A program made the position numbers and the translations under genes. From positions 1-44,599 of the forward strand of contig JAFLTE010000020.1 in NCBI GenBank assembly GCA_022510565.1: a stretch of 44,599 nucleotides of DNA, given 5' to 3'. A model generated the notes under the pieces. That model saw only the letters and a list, made by a program, of their open reading frames with translations, ran no database searches and was not told the DNA's origin. Source of the stretch: Lachnospiraceae bacterium. GTDB lineage: Bacteria > Bacillota > Clostridia > Lachnospirales > Lachnospiraceae. Shown here in pieces: positions 1 through 9,900 of this stretch; the stretch's first letter is position 1, and every line of letters begins with the position of its first letter.

Positions 1-1
1 A

Positions 2-328
2 GCGGTGGGATATATTACAGTAGATATTCCATATCCACAGTTAAAGATAGGCGAAATAGGATATGTTATTGGAGAAAAGTTCCAGAAAAATGGTTATGCA
101 AGTGAAGCTGTAAATGTTATTATGTATGAGTATTTATTGAATAGAGATTTATATATGATTGAAGCAAAATATAATGAGCATAATATCGCTTCAGCGAATC
201 TATTGGGAAATATGGGATTCCACCAAGATGGACGATTAAGGGATAGAAGGATTGACTTAGTGTCAGGGGATAGAAATGATTTAGTTATCTGTTCAATGAC
301 AAAGAATGAGTATATAGCTTACAAATAA
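2..328 (+). CDS. GNAT family N-acetyltransferase, 5'-truncated by window edge
   Basis: This is the C-terminal part of a RimJ/RimL-type GNAT acetyltransferase, which transfers acetyl from acetyl-CoA to an amine. The frame is open from base 2, so the gene begins outside the window and the GTG at 5 is not a true start. Visible family features are the beta4-like GEIGYVIG stretch, the acetyl-CoA loop region GYASEAV, and the late GNAT signature of an Asn-rich segment (EHNIASANLLGNMGF) in which the Asn and the GF pair are typical. The substrate cannot be told. The gene is clearly more AT-rich than the mtnA gene that follows, which may mean recent acquisition. The 59-base gap to mtnA holds no obvious terminator. 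Confidence 0.85.
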   Translation, partial: AVGYITVDIPYPQLKIGEIGYVIGEKFQKNGYASEAVNVIMYEYLLNRDLYMIEAKYNEHNIASANLLGNMGFHQDGRLRDRRIDLVSGDRNDLVICSMTKNEYIAYK

Positions 329-339
329 AAATGTTATGA

Positions 340-357
340 GATAAATTCCCGTTTATC
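340..357. promoter_or_regulatory. short inverted repeat upstream of mtnA
   Basis: Arms GATAAA and TTTATC (6 bp) flank a 6-base centre, 30 bases before the mtnA start. It could be an operator or chance in an AT-rich gap. No U-tract follows, so it is not a terminator. Confidence 0.2.
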
Positions 358-387
358 GTAGGGACACTTTTGAAAAGGGAGATTAAT

Positions 388-1485
388 ATGAGCAACACAA
401 CACAGGAAAAAAACATCATGGCGTACGAGACAGTGGCTTTGGACGATGAGAACAGTGCGCTAGTGATTCTGGACCAGACGAAATTACCGATATCGACTGA
501 ATTGGTCAATCTGTGTACAGCACAGGAAATTTGGGATGCCATCTATCTGCTCAAGGTGCGCGGTGCGCCCGCAATCGGTGTGGCGGCGGCTTTCGGTATT
601 TATCTGCTGGCGAAGGGAATAGAGGCGCAGGATTTCGATACATTCCATCAGGAATTTTGCAGACAGAAGGAGTATCTGAATTCTGCCAGACCTACGGCTG
701 TCAATCTGTCATGGGCATTAAACAGGATGGAGCGGGTGTGTACGGACAATAAAGCGTTGCCCGTATCGGAGATCAAGCAGAAACTAAGGGAAGAAGCCAT
801 TGCCATGAAGGAAGAGGATATCCGTGTATGTAAGGCAATCGGAGAGCACGGGCTTACACTTGTAAAGCCCGGTGACGGTATTTTGACCCACTGCAATGCG
901 GGACAGCTTGCTACCTGTAAGTATGGAACAGCCACGGCACCGATTTATCTGGGGCAGGAGCGGGGATACAATTTCCGGGTCTTTGCGGATGAGACCAGAC
1001 CGCTTTTGCAGGGCGCACGTTTGACTGCTTATGAGTTGCAGGCATCCGGCGTGGACGTGACGCTAATCTGCGATAATATGTCCGCCACTGTCATGCGAAA
1101 CGGTTGGGTCAACGCAGTGTTCGTGGGTTGTGACCGAGTGGCGGCTAACGGTGATACCGCCAACAAGATTGGAACGTCCGTGGTAGCCACGGTAGCGAAG
1201 CGTTACAATGTGCCTTTCTATGTGTGCGCACCCACCTCAACTATCGATATGAATACGCCCACCGGCGGGGACATCACGATTGAGCTGCGTCCTGCCCACG
1301 AGGTGACGGATATGTGGTATGAGAAGCCTATGGCACCTGCGGGCGTGAAAGTGTTCAATCCCGCTTTTGATGTAACAGATCATGATTTGATTGCAGGTAT
1401 TGTTACAGAGTACGGCGTGGTACGAGCGCCCTATGAAGAGTCTTTCAAGAAGCTTTTTGAGAGGAAAGCGGGAGAAAGGAAGTAG
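388..1485 (+). CDS. mtnA: S-methyl-5-thioribose-1-phosphate isomerase (MtnA/eIF2B-like)
   Basis: This enzyme isomerises 5-methylthioribose-1-phosphate (or 5-deoxyribose-1-phosphate) to the ribulose-1-phosphate form in cytosolic salvage of S-adenosylmethionine by-products. The 365-residue length fits the family. Signatures are RGAPAIG near the N-terminus, [11 protein letters not shown], the catalytic Cys in [12 protein letters not shown] (about residue 169), DNMSA, and the catalytic Asp in [10 protein letters not shown] (about residue 249) followed by NKIGT. I chose the ATG at 388 over the TTG at 370 because AAAAGGGA at 373-380 is correctly spaced from it. The next gene, a class II aldolase, begins 5 bases after the stop. 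That pairing suggests a DHAP-shunt role rather than the full methionine salvage pathway, since mtnB/C/D-type genes are not present in the window. Confidence 0.93.
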   Translation: MSNTTQEKNIMAYETVALDDENSALVILDQTKLPISTELVNLCTAQEIWDAIYLLKVRGAPAIGVAAAFGIYLLAKGIEAQDFDTFHQEFCRQKEYLNSARPTAVNLSWALNRMERVCTDNKALPVSEIKQKLREEAIAMKEEDIRVCKAIGEHGLTLVKPGDGILTHCNAGQLATCKYGTATAPIYLGQERGYNFRVFADETRPLLQGARLTAYELQASGVDVTLICDNMSATVMRNGWVNAVFVGCDRVAANGDTANKIGTSVVATVAKRYNVPFYVCAPTSTIDMNTPTGGDITIELRPAHEVTDMWYEKPMAPAGVKVFNPAFDVTDHDLIAGIVTEYGVVRAPYEESFKKLFERKAGERK

Positions 1486-1490
1486 ATTTT

Positions 1491-2168
1491 ATGGAATATA
1501 TGACAGAAAAAGAGGCAAAGAAGGCGATTATAGATATCGGGCAGCGGATGTATGTCAGAGGGTTTGTGGCAGCGAACGACGGCAATATCTCCGTGCGGAC
1601 AGGTAGGAATGAGGTGTGGGCGACACCCACGGGAGTGTCCAAAGGCTATATGAAGAAGAAAATGCTCGTCAAGGTAGACTTAGACGGCAACGTGTTGGAA
1701 GGTACATATAAGCCCTCATCCGAGCTTAAGATGCACCTGCGGGCTTATCGGGAGAACGAAGCCTTGAGAAGCGTCTGTCACGCACACCCACCTATCTGTA
1801 CGAGCTTTGCGGTGGCGGGGATTCCGCTTGACAGTCCGATTCTGGCGGAGGCGGTGATTACGCTGGGGGACGTACCGATTGCACCCTATGCGGAATTGGG
1901 CACGGAGGCAGTGCCGGAAGTGATTGCACCATACTGTCATACCCACAACGGAGTACTGCTTGCCAATCACGGGGCAGTGACGTGGGCGGAGGAACCCTAT
2001 GCGGCATATTATCGATTGGAATCTATGGAATATTATGCCAAGATACTGCTGATTACGGACAAGCTGCTTGGCAGACAGCAGCAGTTATCCGACGACCAGA
2101 TTGAAAGACTGATTGCCATGCGGGAAAAATTCGGTGTAAGGCAGGGCGGCACGCCGCGAAGGACTTAA
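1491..2168 (+). CDS. class II aldolase (L-fuculose-phosphate aldolase/MtnB family)
   Basis: This is a zinc-dependent class II aldolase of 225 residues. The FucA-type active site is visible: Glu78 in SSELKMH as the catalytic base, and His97, His99 (CHAHPP) and His160 (LANHG) as metal ligands. The spacing matches E. coli FucA (73/92/94/155) with a constant offset of 5. The N-terminal phosphate-binding loop is DGNIS with a following TPTGVS. The gene directly follows mtnA (5-base gap, RBS AAAGGA at the end of mtnA). From the family and this neighbour I infer that it cleaves 5-deoxyribulose-1-phosphate or 5-methylthioribulose-1-phosphate to DHAP plus an aldehyde. Alternatives are MtnB-type dehydratase or fuculose/rhamnulose-phosphate aldolase. 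The Arg-rich C-terminus (PRRT) lies in a GC-rich end. Confidence 0.85.
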   Translation: MEYMTEKEAKKAIIDIGQRMYVRGFVAANDGNISVRTGRNEVWATPTGVSKGYMKKKMLVKVDLDGNVLEGTYKPSSELKMHLRAYRENEALRSVCHAHPPICTSFAVAGIPLDSPILAEAVITLGDVPIAPYAELGTEAVPEVIAPYCHTHNGVLLANHGAVTWAEEPYAAYYRLESMEYYAKILLITDKLLGRQQQLSDDQIERLIAMREKFGVRQGGTPRRT

Positions 2169-2349
2169 TCAAATTCCTAAAAATAGTATAGAAAATGCAA
2201 CCTTTTATTTCTTTTCAGGGTATTATTATTGAGGCTACTATTTGGGGTAAGGTAGGCCGATGTGCGCCGCACAGAAAAGTATAAACGGAACAAATGATTC
2301 AGCGTGAAGAAGAGACTTTATTATAAGTTGGCAAAATAGGGGAAAAGCT

Positions 2350-4182
2350 ATGAGCAAAATTATAGGAATCGACCTGGGAACAACAAACAGTCTGGCGGCA
2401 GTCTGGCAGGATGGCAAAAGCGTTCTGATTCCCAATGCTTTAGGAGAATATTTGACGCCGAGCGTAGTCAGCGTGGATGCTAGAGGAACCGTCTATGTCG
2501 GGAAAAGTGCTAAAGAGCGTTTGGCAACTCATCCTAATGAAACTGCCAGTGTATTCAAGCGTTTCATGGGAACTTCCAAGAAATATCAACTGGGAAAGCA
2601 GACATTTTTACCTGAAGAATTGTCTGCTCTGGTTTTGAAGAAGCTGAAAGAAGATGCAGAGCGTTTCCTGGGTGAAGAGGTGGAAGAAGCCATTATCAGC
2701 GTTCCGGCTTACTTTAATGATATGGCGCGAAATGCCACTAAACGAGCCGGGCTGATTGCGGGCTGGAAAGTAGAGCGTATCATCAACGAGCCATCTGCGG
2801 CAGCTCTCGCATGTCAGAATGTGAAGCAGGTGGAAGAGGCGACTATGATGGTATTTGATTTCGGCGGCGGTACGCTGGATGTTTCTCTCGTAGACTGTTT
2901 TGATAATGTGATAGAGATTCTGGCCATCAGCGGTGATAACAGACTGGGCGGTCAGGATTTCGACGATATGATTGCAGAATATTTCTTAAAGGAACAAAAG
3001 GTGGATGTCTCGAAACTTGACCCTGAGACAATAGGGGTTGTACGCATGTGTGCAGAACAGTGCAAACGTGCTTTGACGGAAAGTCAAACGGCACAGATGA
3101 CGGTAAAATGTCCGCAAATCAATGCTACAATGGAAATTTCCAGAAAGGATGTCGTCAACTTCTGTGCCCGTATTTTCGAGCGGATGGGTAAACCCATCAG
3201 GCAGGTGATGGCGGACGGACACATCTCCGTAGAAGAAATCAGTGATGTAGTATTGGTCGGCGGCTCTTGTAAGATGCCGCTGGTGCAGCAGTATCTGGCA
3301 CATGTACTTAAGAGAAACGATATTGAAACAATCGACCCGGACCATGTCATAGCGCTTGGCTGTGGCGTCTGCGCCGGTATCAAGGAGCGAAATGAGCAGG
3401 TTAAGGATATGCTGCTTACGGATATATGCCCGTTTTCATTGGGAATAGGGGTCCACGATAATGCCAATTCGGGCGAATTGCGAATGTCTTATATGATTGA
3501 AAGGAACAGTGCGCTGCCAATTAGCAAGCAGCATACCTTTTTTCCGCATGAAGATTATCAGACCCTGGTAACGCTTTCGATTTATCAGGGTGAGAGCCTG
3601 TATGCAGCGGATAACCTGGAACTTGGAAAGCTGGAGATAGAGATTCCGCCGAGACTCTCCGTGCAAATGCCCATATGCGTTCGTTTCACTTATGATATCA
3701 ACGGCATTCTGGAGGTGGAGGTAGATATACCTGCTACGAAGGAACATAAGCAGATGGTTATCGTCAATAAAGATCTTTCCATGACAGAAGAACAGATTCA
3801 GGCAAAGCTGCGAGAGTTCGAAAAGATTAAGATTAGTCCCGCAAAGGATGAGAAAAATCAGTATATCATGGATTGGGGAAGCCGTCTTTATATGCAGTGC
3901 ACCGGAGAATTGCAGCAGGAGATCGGACGGAAACTGGAATATTTTCGTTATGAGGTGAGACGGGACAACCGTAGTTTGAAACGGGTGCAGAAATATATGA
4001 TGGTCTATCTGGGGGTCGTAGAGGGAATGGTAAATCAGTTTATCAAGCTTTCTGAAAATGACTGGAAGGATGGAAGCTGGTATCAGGAGGAAACAGAGGA
4101 AGAGACTCAGGAAAAACGAGAGATAGAGGATGAATTCAGAACCTGGGAAAAAGAAAATTATGATGATTCCGACACTGATTAA
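2350..4182 (+). CDS. HscC-like Hsp70 family chaperone
   Basis: This 610-residue Hsp70 has a complete ATPase domain (about residues 1-350): phosphate-1 loop GIDLGTTNS (6-14), phosphate-2 FDFGGGTLDVS (about 169-179) and adenosine motif VLVGGSCKMP (about 301-310). A substrate-binding beta domain starts after the linker at about 355 (LTDICPFSLGIG). The C-terminus is a charged helical tail with an acidic end and lacks the EEVD-like or GGMP features of housekeeping DnaK. The ATPase domain is shorter than in DnaK, as in HscC. It is therefore a specialised paralogue, not the main DnaK, which also normally sits with grpE and dnaJ. It leads a tight unit: a J-domain gene follows after 23 bases, then a DHH gene and a TIR gene. 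ATG at 2350 is preceded by AGGGGAAA. I infer it folds or holds a partner encoded in the same unit. Confidence 0.9.
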   Translation: MSKIIGIDLGTTNSLAAVWQDGKSVLIPNALGEYLTPSVVSVDARGTVYVGKSAKERLATHPNETASVFKRFMGTSKKYQLGKQTFLPEELSALVLKKLKEDAERFLGEEVEEAIISVPAYFNDMARNATKRAGLIAGWKVERIINEPSAAALACQNVKQVEEATMMVFDFGGGTLDVSLVDCFDNVIEILAISGDNRLGGQDFDDMIAEYFLKEQKVDVSKLDPETIGVVRMCAEQCKRALTESQTAQMTVKCPQINATMEISRKDVVNFCARIFERMGKPIRQVMADGHISVEEISDVVLVGGSCKMPLVQQYLAHVLKRNDIETIDPDHVIALGCGVCAGIKERNEQVKDMLLTDICPFSLGIGVHDNANSGELRMSYMIERNSALPISKQHTFFPHEDYQTLVTLSIYQGESLYAADNLELGKLEIEIPPRLSVQMPICVRFTYDINGILEVEVDIPATKEHKQMVIVNKDLSMTEEQIQAKLREFEKIKISPAKDEKNQYIMDWGSRLYMQCTGELQQEIGRKLEYFRYEVRRDNRSLKRVQKYMMVYLGVVEGMVNQFIKLSENDWKDGSWYQEETEEETQEKREIEDEFRTWEKENYDDSDTD

Positions 4183-4205
4183 GTTAATACATAAGGAGAT
4201 TATAC

Positions 4206-5336
4206 ATGCTAACTGACATTCATAACCCATATGAAATTCTGGGTATCGAAAAAACTGCCGACAGAAAGACAATAAAGCGGGCTTATGCAAAGCTTGTGAA
4301 ACAGTATCATCCGGAAGAACAGCCTGAGGAGTGGAAACGGATTCATGATGCGTATGAGTATGCGATGAAAAGCGCATCAGAGCCAAAGCAGAAACCTTCC
4401 GCGGTGCCTGAGTCGATGGAACAGCCACAGAATCCGGGGGAAGCAATCGGTACACCGGATCGGAGGGAACCGCCGGCTGAGGCAATCGAAACGCCGGAGA
4501 AAAAACAGGCTCCATACAAGCCGACAGAGATGCCGCAGTTTTTTCCGAGTACGCCTGTAGAACCAAATAGGACACGGGAAGACGAGGAGCGAACGATTTT
4601 TGATGATATTGAGGCGGTTGCTGATCAGCAAAGGGAAGAAGAGAAAATAGCAGAAGAAGAAAGGCTGAAATCCGCCATACATGAAGTGCAGTCATTGTCC
4701 TGGCAGAACAATTTTAAGCTTAAAGAATGGAAGAAATTTTTTGATCAGGAGAATTTGCTCCCTGTCATCAGTCAGAAAAAGTTTTTGCGCGAGCTCGGAG
4801 ATTGCTTTTTTCTAAAACAAATCAATGAGAAATTATATACATATATGAATGAGCAGCTTGATATAATAACCGGTTATATTAAGATATATGGTCCTACCGA
4901 TTCGACAAGAAGTATGGATATAGCCTCGGTTGAATATGCCAGGTCTAAGATAAAAGTGGCTTATAAAACCAAGAAGCAGGGAAACAAGCCAAATTTTAAG
5001 GGGTTTAGTTGGGCGGCCATATTGACTGCAAATGTTGTTCTCACAGTATTCTTAAGATATATGGTTACTCTGGATAACCAACGAAAGGAACAGGACAGAC
5101 TAAAACGGCAGCAGCAAACGCAGGAATGGATGATACAGCAAAATGAATTGCAAAAACAGAATCAAATTGAGGTGCAGGAATGGATGAAGGATTCGTTTGA
5201 AGCGAACCCACAGATGCAGGCGGAATTCATTCAAAGACTGCAGGAAATGCTGGAGGAAGGCACTATCACACAGGAATCTTACGACATCATAATGCAGCAA
5301 TACGGATTTGATTCGTACGAGGAGGAAACACCATGA
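4206..5336 (+). CDS. membrane-anchored J-domain protein with HPE motif
   Basis: This 376-residue protein has an N-terminal J domain (about residues 6-54; NPYEILGIEKTA, then AYAKLVKQYHPE). The usual invariant HPD is HPE here (His35-Pro36-Glu37). A Pro/Glu-rich linker follows (60-125), then a charged helical region, one hydrophobic segment at about 268-288, and a Gln-rich coiled-coil-like tail (290-350). Lys-rich residues before the hydrophobic segment predict that the J domain is cytosolic. J proteins normally stimulate the ATPase of an Hsp70 partner. The Hsp70 gene lies 23 bases upstream, so these two are very likely partners. The stop overlaps the next start as ATGA (5333-5336), which implies translational coupling to the DHH gene. 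The RBS is AAGGAG at 4192-4197. Whether HPE still activates the Hsp70 is unknown from sequence. Confidence 0.85.
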   Translation: MLTDIHNPYEILGIEKTADRKTIKRAYAKLVKQYHPEEQPEEWKRIHDAYEYAMKSASEPKQKPSAVPESMEQPQNPGEAIGTPDRREPPAEAIETPEKKQAPYKPTEMPQFFPSTPVEPNRTREDEERTIFDDIEAVADQQREEEKIAEEERLKSAIHEVQSLSWQNNFKLKEWKKFFDQENLLPVISQKKFLRELGDCFFLKQINEKLYTYMNEQLDIITGYIKIYGPTDSTRSMDIASVEYARSKIKVAYKTKKQGNKPNFKGFSWAAILTANVVLTVFLRYMVTLDNQRKEQDRLKRQQQTQEWMIQQNELQKQNQIEVQEWMKDSFEANPQMQAEFIQRLQEMLEEGTITQESYDIIMQQYGFDSYEEETP

Positions 5337-6910
5337 AATTAACAGACTTACACCACTATCAATCCATAACAATTCAATGCCACGACAATCCGGACGCAGA
5401 TGCCATTGCTTCTGGCTTTGCGCTGTACACTTATTTTCTGAGTTTGGGCAAAAACGTACAGTTGGTGTATGCCGGAAGAAACCAGATTCAGAAGTCCAAT
5501 TTATTGTTGATGGTGGAGGAACTGCATATCCCCATCATATACATCGGGGATATCAAGACGTATACGGGACAGGATACGGAGGCGAAAATCTCAGAGCTGT
5601 TGATTACCGTAGATTGTCAGTACGGAGCAGGTAATGTGACATCTCTTCCTGCGGAGGATGTGGCGATTATCGACCACCATCAGACAGAGATTGTCGATGT
5701 GGAGAAGAGCGAAATCAACCCCCATCTGGGGAGCTGCTCTACGCTCGTGTGGCATATGCTGCGGGAAGCAGGTTATAAGATAGAAGACAGCAAAGTGGGC
5801 ACAGCGCTCTACTATGGATTGTATACGGATACGAATCAATTCGCTGAGATTTACAATCCTCTCGACATGGATATGAGGGAAGCTGTACCCTGTGAGAAGT
5901 CACTGGTTACGCGGTTTAGAAATGCTAATCTGTCGCTTCATGAGATGGAGATTGCGGGTGTAGCCATGATACGGTATATCTACAATGATGATTACCGCTA
6001 TGCAATTATTAAGTCGCAGCCCTGTGACCCAAATATTCTGGGATTGATCAGCGATTTTCTTATTCAGGTGGCGGAGGTGGACAGTTGTGTCGTTTATAAC
6101 GCTTTAGAGGACGGATATAAGTTTTCTGTCAGAAGCTGTATCAAAGAGGTACAGGCTAATGAGTTGGCGGCATTTCTGGCTGAGGGTGTCGGTTCCGGCG
6201 GCGGACACAGGGAGAAAGCAGGCGGCTTTATCAGCATGACTTTGTATGAGAATTCTTATCCCACTCTGCATTCTGAGGCATTCTTCAGTGAACGTCTGAA
6301 CGATTACTTTGATAATTGTCAGATTATCTATGCCAAGGAGTATGAGATTGATTTGTCCGATATGGGATCTTATGTCAAGAAACAGGTGCCACTCGGATAT
6401 GTGGAGGCTGTGGATGTTCTGCCGGTGGGAACGCCGATTACCATCCGAACACTGGAGGGTGATGTGGATATGACGGTGGAGCCGGATTTAATGATTATGA
6501 TTGGTATTAAAGGTGAGGTGTATCCTAACAGAAGGGAAAAGTTTGAAAAAAGCTACACGGTTACCAATGAACCTTATTGTACGAACGGAGTACATTCCCA
6601 TCGCAACATGATCTACGAGCCCACCATACATAATCGGGCGACCGGAGAAGTCATGCAGCTTTCGGATTATGCCAAAATGTGTATTGCCAGCGGCGGCACA
6701 CATATCCATGCAAAGGAGTTGACCGGGAGAGTCAAGGTATTTACCGCGTGGGACGAAGAGAAATATATGCTCGGTAAAGAGGGCGATTATCTGGCTGTGC
6801 GGTGTGATGACAGGCATGATATTTACGTGGTAGAGCGTGATATATTCTTTAAAACCTATGATTCTGTGGAGCATCATCCCGAACATTCGGGAGAGCAGGA
6901 GATTCATTAA
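5333..6910 (+). CDS. DHH family phosphoesterase with extra C-terminal domain
   Basis: This 525-residue protein begins with a DHH/DHHA1 phosphoesterase: metal motif CHDNPDADAIASG (about 16-28), VDCQ (about 93), IIDHHQ (DHH at 114-116), a GLYTDT-type motif (about 162-167) and the DHHA1 GSGGGHREKAGG (about 288-298). This is the family of NrnA/GdpP enzymes, which hydrolyse short RNAs or cyclic dinucleotides, so all catalytic motifs appear intact. Residues from about 330 to 525 form an additional region I do not recognise, with His-rich stretches (NGVHSHRN, GGTHIHAKEL) and an end containing GDYLAVRCDD. It is translationally coupled to the J gene, and the TIR gene follows after 39 bases. No membrane segment is seen. 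The substrate is unknown. A role in nucleotide turnover linked to the TIR protein is inference only. Confidence 0.85.
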   Translation: MKLTDLHHYQSITIQCHDNPDADAIASGFALYTYFLSLGKNVQLVYAGRNQIQKSNLLLMVEELHIPIIYIGDIKTYTGQDTEAKISELLITVDCQYGAGNVTSLPAEDVAIIDHHQTEIVDVEKSEINPHLGSCSTLVWHMLREAGYKIEDSKVGTALYYGLYTDTNQFAEIYNPLDMDMREAVPCEKSLVTRFRNANLSLHEMEIAGVAMIRYIYNDDYRYAIIKSQPCDPNILGLISDFLIQVAEVDSCVVYNALEDGYKFSVRSCIKEVQANELAAFLAEGVGSGGGHREKAGGFISMTLYENSYPTLHSEAFFSERLNDYFDNCQIIYAKEYEIDLSDMGSYVKKQVPLGYVEAVDVLPVGTPITIRTLEGDVDMTVEPDLMIMIGIKGEVYPNRREKFEKSYTVTNEPYCTNGVHSHRNMIYEPTIHNRATGEVMQLSDYAKMCIASGGTHIHAKELTGRVKVFTAWDEEKYMLGKEGDYLAVRCDDRHDIYVVERDIFFKTYDSVEHHPEHSGEQEIH

Positions 6911-6949
6911 TTGTTTTGTAAAGTGCTGCAAGGTGAGAGGTAGAATTTA

Positions 6950-9900
6950 ATGATGGAAAAAGATAAGATTATATACGATGCATTTATCAGTTACAGACAT
7001 TCGGAGCCGGACAGTTTTGTGGCGGAGACACTGCATAGACAGTTGGAAAGCTTTAAGCTTCCGAGGAATGTGGCACGGCGCAAGATTGCTCAGGTCGGAG
7101 AGGGCGAAGAAGGGAATCAGGCTGAGGAAGACAGCGCGGCTATGTTGGTCAATAAGACGAGGATTCAGCGTGTGTTCCGTGATAAAGAGGAATTGCCGCT
7201 GGCGACGAATCTGGCAGATCCAATTACTGAGGCATTGGAAAATTCGGAATATCTGATTGTGATTTGCTCGCCTCGACTGCCTGAGTCAATGTGGTGCCGT
7301 AAGGAGATAGAGACCTTTATTGAGATGCACGACAGGGAGCATGTGCTGGCAGTACTGGTTGAGGGAGAACCGGACACCTCTTTTCCGGAGGAGCTGCTCT
7401 ATCGGGATGTGGAGGAAACTCAGCCTGACGGCAGTGTCATTAAAAAGAGAATACCGGTTGAGCCGTTGGCGGCGGATGTGCGTGGAGCGGACCGCAGGGA
7501 GATGCGGAAGAAAATCAAGAGTGAGCTGCTGCGTCTGGTAGCCCCGATGTTTGACTGTAATTATGATGATTTAAAGCAGAGACATAAGGAGCAGAGGATC
7601 CGTAAAATTGTTGCGACATCCGTGTCAATTAGTGCGGCGTGTCTGTTATTCGGGATTGTAAGCACAACGATGGCGCTTAGAATCCGACACCAGAATACGC
7701 AGATTAAGGAGCAGAATACGCAGATACAGGCACAGGCGGATGAGATTGCCGCGCAGGCCAGGGAGATTGAGGCACAGTATAGGGAAGCCAAGCGGAACAC
7801 CGCCATCTCCAGAGCAAATGAGGCGGAGCGATATTTAGAGGAGGGTGACCGTCTGAGGGCAATCGCTATCGCGCAGGATGCACTTCTCGATTTATCCGAC
7901 GGGAACGGTATAGAGGAGGGAGTAGATTATCCGGCACAAGCGATATACGCTCTGACGGACAGTCTGTACCTCTATGAGAATGGACAGCAGATCCTGCCCG
8001 ACAGGATTCTTGAGACGGATACGACCATCAGAATTATGAAGTTGTCACCGCAAGGCAGCAGGATTCTGACGGTGGATGCGTCGGGGCAGATGGTTGTATG
8101 GCAGCCGGATGACACAAATGCACGGATCGTGTTTGATATGATGTACAATGGGATCAGCTCAGGTATGGAGAAGGAGATTGCCTTTTTCGGGGAAGACGGT
8201 GTCTTTTGCCCCGTAGAGGATGGTGTGGCGCTTTATGATTTGTCAGGAGGCAGTACAGCGGAAGCTTACCGCATTTCCTGCACAGGTTATGTGGGTATCA
8301 TCGTATTACAGGAGCAGAAATGGGCGATTGTGTTGACAGACGAATGGTATCGGGCAATCGACTGTGCGGATGGCAGTACCATTTATGAGGAACAATGGGA
8401 TATGGACGGATTGGCAGCCCGCGCCCTGACTGAATTTGTGTGCAGCGAAGACGGCAGATATTGGGCAGTCACACTGTCGTCGCCATACACAGACTCAGAA
8501 GAGAGAAGAGTGGTGGCGGTCTATGATGCGATGAGCGGCGCTGGGCTTAATTCATATCCCATCGATTATGAATATGTGGAGTCAGTCATATTCGACGAGG
8601 ATAGAATCTATATCGCCAGCAATCGCAACGCAGGGACGGATACCGTACTGGGAACACTCGATATGGAGGGGCATCTGCAGGCCTTTGAGATATACGGCAG
8701 CAGTGAACCTGTCTGGACTTATGAGCGGCACAGCGGCTGGCTTTACGATATCGCCTGCGGGCAGAACGATAACAGTGAATATCTGCTCTGTTCCGGTTAC
8801 AGTGATGTGGTTGTCCTGGATAAACGGGATGGCAGTTATATCGATATATTTGCTCTTGGCGTAGAAGTAACGGAATTGTGGTATGCCAATACAAATGAGT
8901 TGTTCATGGCTTTCACAAGGGATGGTGTATGGCATTACCTTAACTTGGAACGTAGGGAAGATATGGTAGGTATGTTGTTCCCGGCATGTACTTCCACGAA
9001 TGTGAAAGAGTTTGATATCGGCAGCGGTTATTGCGTCACGCTGCCCTATAACAGCAGGCAGGTGACTGTATATAAGACTGCCAGAGGGGTGGGGGTGGAG
9101 GCGTTTCATGAAAGTGATGTCTATTACGCAACATCCGTATTCAGCGGTGACGGCACATACATGGCTGTGCGCTTTTACAATGACAGCTATTCTACGGCGG
9201 TGGAATTGTTCGATACCGGCACGGGAGAACGTCTATGGAGATACGAAGATGATTCATCTTATAAGTCCATGATGTTTGTTGACTGTGACGGTCAAGAAAT
9301 GTTGGCATTATTGACAAGCAAGCAAATGCTCATTCTGGAGCCGAAGACGGGTACATGTCTGAAGTCCGCCATACTTGAACGGGACGGAAGTTTTGATTAC
9401 ATCGGCTGTGACAGAGAACATCGGCGTTTGGTGCTGCGGAGCAGTCATGCATTGTATGTGTTTGATTTGGATGATATGTCGTCCATTCATGAGATACAGC
9501 TTGAGAACGGTCTGGGTTATAACGATATTGTAGCTGCGGCAGATGATTTGGAATTCTATGCGGTGGCGGACAAGAAGGAAAATATCCTGCGCTTTTACCG
9601 TGAGGGGGAAGAGTTCTTCACCTATGACGGGGGAGCAGACCCGCTTCAGCCCGGTTATATTAATTTCCAATACATTGAGACGATGTTCTTCAACGAGTAT
9701 CAGCAGGAGAGACATCTGTATATTGTCTATAAGGATGGCAGAATCACCGAATTGGATATAGCTCAGGATTTAAATTCGACGAGTTTCTGTACAGCGGACA
9801 GTCGCACTCAAAATCCGGAAAAATACAATGGTTTGGAGAGTGTGATGAACGGGTATACTTATGCAGAGGGTGATGACTATGCCTTGCTGTGGGGTTCTGT

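Noticed and set aside
2350..4182. The main housekeeping DnaK
   Set aside because: Shorter ATPase domain, different C-terminus and no grpE/dnaJ/hrcA neighbours point to an HscC-like paralogue.
3436..4695. A 419-codon open frame on the minus strand opposite the Hsp70 and J genes
   Set aside because: It spans two well-supported genes, has no RBS, and its protein is low-complexity with no family pattern. It is a shadow frame.
8582..9109. Antisense frames inside the TIR gene, including a 175-codon one
   Set aside because: No RBS or domain. The sense frame has a continuous TIR-propeller protein.
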